Assembly (NCBI RefSeq): GCF_000426545.1
Contig: NZ_AUFO01000010.1
Span: 62,001-126,000, forward strand
Source of the DNA: Paenibacillus massiliensis subsp. panacisoli DSM 21345
Lineage (GTDB): Bacteria; Bacillota; Bacilli; Paenibacillales; Paenibacillaceae
DNA length: 64,000 bases
Direction of reading: 5' to 3'
Part shown: positions 62,815 to 64,000 of the stretch, piece by piece
Numbering within the stretch: the stretch's first letter is position 1
Layout of the letters: each line of letters begins with the position of its first letter
The notes under the pieces: generated by a model
Databases searched by the model: none
What the model saw: only the letters and a program-made list of their open reading frames with translations
What the model was told of the DNA's origin: nothing
Made by a program: the position numbers and the translations under genes

Positions 62815-64000
62815 ATGGGTTTTAAACGTCAGAACAAGCAGGGCAACAAAAACCAAAAGTTTCAAGACACCAATGCACCACAGAACATCCAAAAAGCAGT
62901 AGAGGGCTCATCTAAGCCATGGGAATCTACGAAAGCAAAGCTTGGACAAGCTGCAGGCAAGCTGTCTCCTCTATTCAAGAAACAGTTGGCCAAGCTACCG
63001 AGCAAGAAAGGTAACAGTCAGGGCACGCAAGGGAGTGCGAACGGTGGGGGCAATGGCCGTCAACCGCGCGGGATGAAAACGTTTACTGTCAAAGGTATGG
63101 GAGCAATGATACGCAAGGCAAATCCAGTCAAGTCGGTCGGGATGAAGCTGTTTGCTATCTTTTTCGTTGCTATTATGTTCTTCGTAATCTGTCTGGGCGT
63201 AATGTCGTATATGACAGCTCGCGGTGTCATTGAGAAAAATGCAGCGGATGCATATCAACAAACGATCTCGCAGACAGCAGACAAGCTGGATATTATTCTT
63301 GAGCGACTGCTGGATACCTCGACACAGGTATTTTTCGACTCGGAGATGTCTGATTTGCTCAAGAAAATATCGGACCCGAACCAAACTTCATTTGATGTCT
63401 TCGTAAATACAGACACGATCAACAAGAAACTCGCTAATATCGCTTTTACGAACAAAGCGATTGAGAGCCTATATCTGTACCCTGAGGACAAGAGTAAGAA
63501 TCCGATGGGAACCGGAAATCGAGTTGAGGTTCGTGAAGAAGCGTGGTTCGATGAGGTGCTGCAAAACAAGGGAGCACGCTGGATTCCTACGGATAGTGAG
63601 GGCAAAACCTTCAGACTGGTTAGAACTATGAATGACGTAAGTGGTGTTGGTGGTACTTACGTACTCGTCATGGACTTGAAGACAAGTATTCTGGAGGAGC
63701 AATTGAGTGGTCTCTCCTTGGGTGCAGGAGGCCGAGTCGATCTCGTAGCTTCAGACGGGGCAGTCGTAGCGTCTACGTTGGACAATATGGCTGGGGGAGA
63801 AGTGAAGCTCGACTACGTAAAGGATTATACAGAGCCGCAAGGAACAAAGAATCTCAATCTGAATATCGGCGATCAGCAAGTAAACACACTGACGGTCTAT
63901 ACGACTTTAGGGAGCTCACAGTGGATACTGAATGGACAAGTACCTGTGAAGGAACTGGTAGTTGACGCCAGAAGTATTCTGATTACGACCTGGATATTTG
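62815..64000 (+). CDS. Probable methyl-accepting chemotaxis protein, 3' truncated by the window edge
   Basis: Open frame of 395 codons running off the window. Residues 1-105 or so are basic, Gln/Lys/Asn-rich and low complexity (FKRQNKQGNKNQKF, SKKGNSQGTQGSANGGGNGR). Then a membrane span near 110-135 (LFAIFFVAIMFFVICLGVM) and an extracellular dCache-like sensor (QTADKLDIILERLLDTSTQVFFD, AWFDEVLQNKGARWI, YVLVMDLKTSILEEQL). The end of the window (ITTWIF) begins the second span. Signalling domain not seen, so a sensor kinase or cyclase remains possible. AGGTGAGA precedes the ATG. The long cytoplasmic N-terminal tail is unusual for a chemoreceptor. Confidence 0.65.
   Translation, partial: MGFKRQNKQGNKNQKFQDTNAPQNIQKAVEGSSKPWESTKAKLGQAAGKLSPLFKKQLAKLPSKKGNSQGTQGSANGGGNGRQPRGMKTFTVKGMGAMIRKANPVKSVGMKLFAIFFVAIMFFVICLGVMSYMTARGVIEKNAADAYQQTISQTADKLDIILERLLDTSTQVFFDSEMSDLLKKISDPNQTSFDVFVNTDTINKKLANIAFTNKAIESLYLYPEDKSKNPMGTGNRVEVREEAWFDEVLQNKGARWIPTDSEGKTFRLVRTMNDVSGVGGTYVLVMDLKTSILEEQLSGLSLGAGGRVDLVASDGAVVASTLDNMAGGEVKLDYVKDYTEPQGTKNLNLNIGDQQVNTLTVYTTLGSSQWILNGQVPVKELVVDARSILITTWIF

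Overview
The window looks like a chromosomal segment of an endospore-forming, Gram-positive Paenibacillus-like bacterium. The evidence is a gerA-type spore germination operon, several sugar ABC importers of the LplABC/MglBAC/MalFG types under membrane AraC regulators or YesM/YesN two-component systems, an alaS T-box leader, and a backbone that follows the Bacillus subtilis order rarA - cymR - iscS - yrrD - yrrI - alaS - ireB - ruvX - DUF1292 - mltG - trhP1 - trhP2. Base composition is near balanced, except for a clearly AT-rich block at about 43.0-53.3 kb.

Layout. 1-11.5 kb: the end of an inositol catabolic pair (iolG, iolB), a membrane AraC-type regulator, an LplABC-like importer, a TIM-barrel isomerase and a 629-residue toroid/beta-sandwich protein, together forming a polyol/oligosaccharide use region. 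11.8-15.7 kb: gamma-glutamyltransferase, rarA and a two-gene FluC fluoride channel. 16-19.9 kb (minus strand): a second sugar importer with a GntR/UTRA regulator and a likely operator. 20.2-26.1 kb: mnmA (inverted), a probable insertion-sequence relic, an Old Yellow Enzyme, a lone fabF facing an MmyB-type regulator, and cymR. 26.3-31.2 kb: a small secreted protein and the germinant-receptor operon. 31.5-40.2 kb: YesN/YesM plus a solute-binding lipoprotein, followed by mglBAC. 40.3-42.8 kb: a gene remnant, iscS, a PRC-barrel protein and a zinc-ribbon protein.

43.0-53.25 kb is the most unusual part. It is an AT-rich, co-directional, tightly packed cluster: an HFCD-type flavin cysteine decarboxylase, a B12-type radical SAM enzyme, a radical SAM/SPASM enzyme with an N-terminal PqqD-like domain, a second B12-type radical SAM enzyme, a thymidylate-kinase-like P-loop kinase, a Pol-beta-type nucleotidyltransferase, an 18-codon ORF with an ideal ribosome binding site, a stand-alone PqqD-like protein, a CPBP membrane protease, and an ABC-2 exporter with two permeases. 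The 18-residue peptide MYKPPKLKPVKVSGMVNV carries the YxxPxL motif that PqqD-like recognition elements bind in lasso leaders. No lasso cyclase is present. I read the cluster as a ribosomally made, post-translationally modified peptide (RiPP) system of a type I do not recognise. A TGTGA-N6-TCACA palindrome (Crp/Fnr type) and a second palindrome lie upstream of it.

53.3-62.4 kb returns to the conserved backbone: a YrrI-like AI-2E permease, alaS with promoter and T-box, ireB, ruvX, two DUF1292 genes, mltG and the two U32 tRNA hydroxylation genes. trmR (yrrM), which sits between mltG and trhP1 in B. subtilis, is absent there. The window ends inside a chemoreceptor gene with an unusually long basic N-terminal tail. 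No rRNA, tRNA, CRISPR array or intact insertion sequence was seen. Function calls rest on motifs read by eye and remembered family features; no database search was made.
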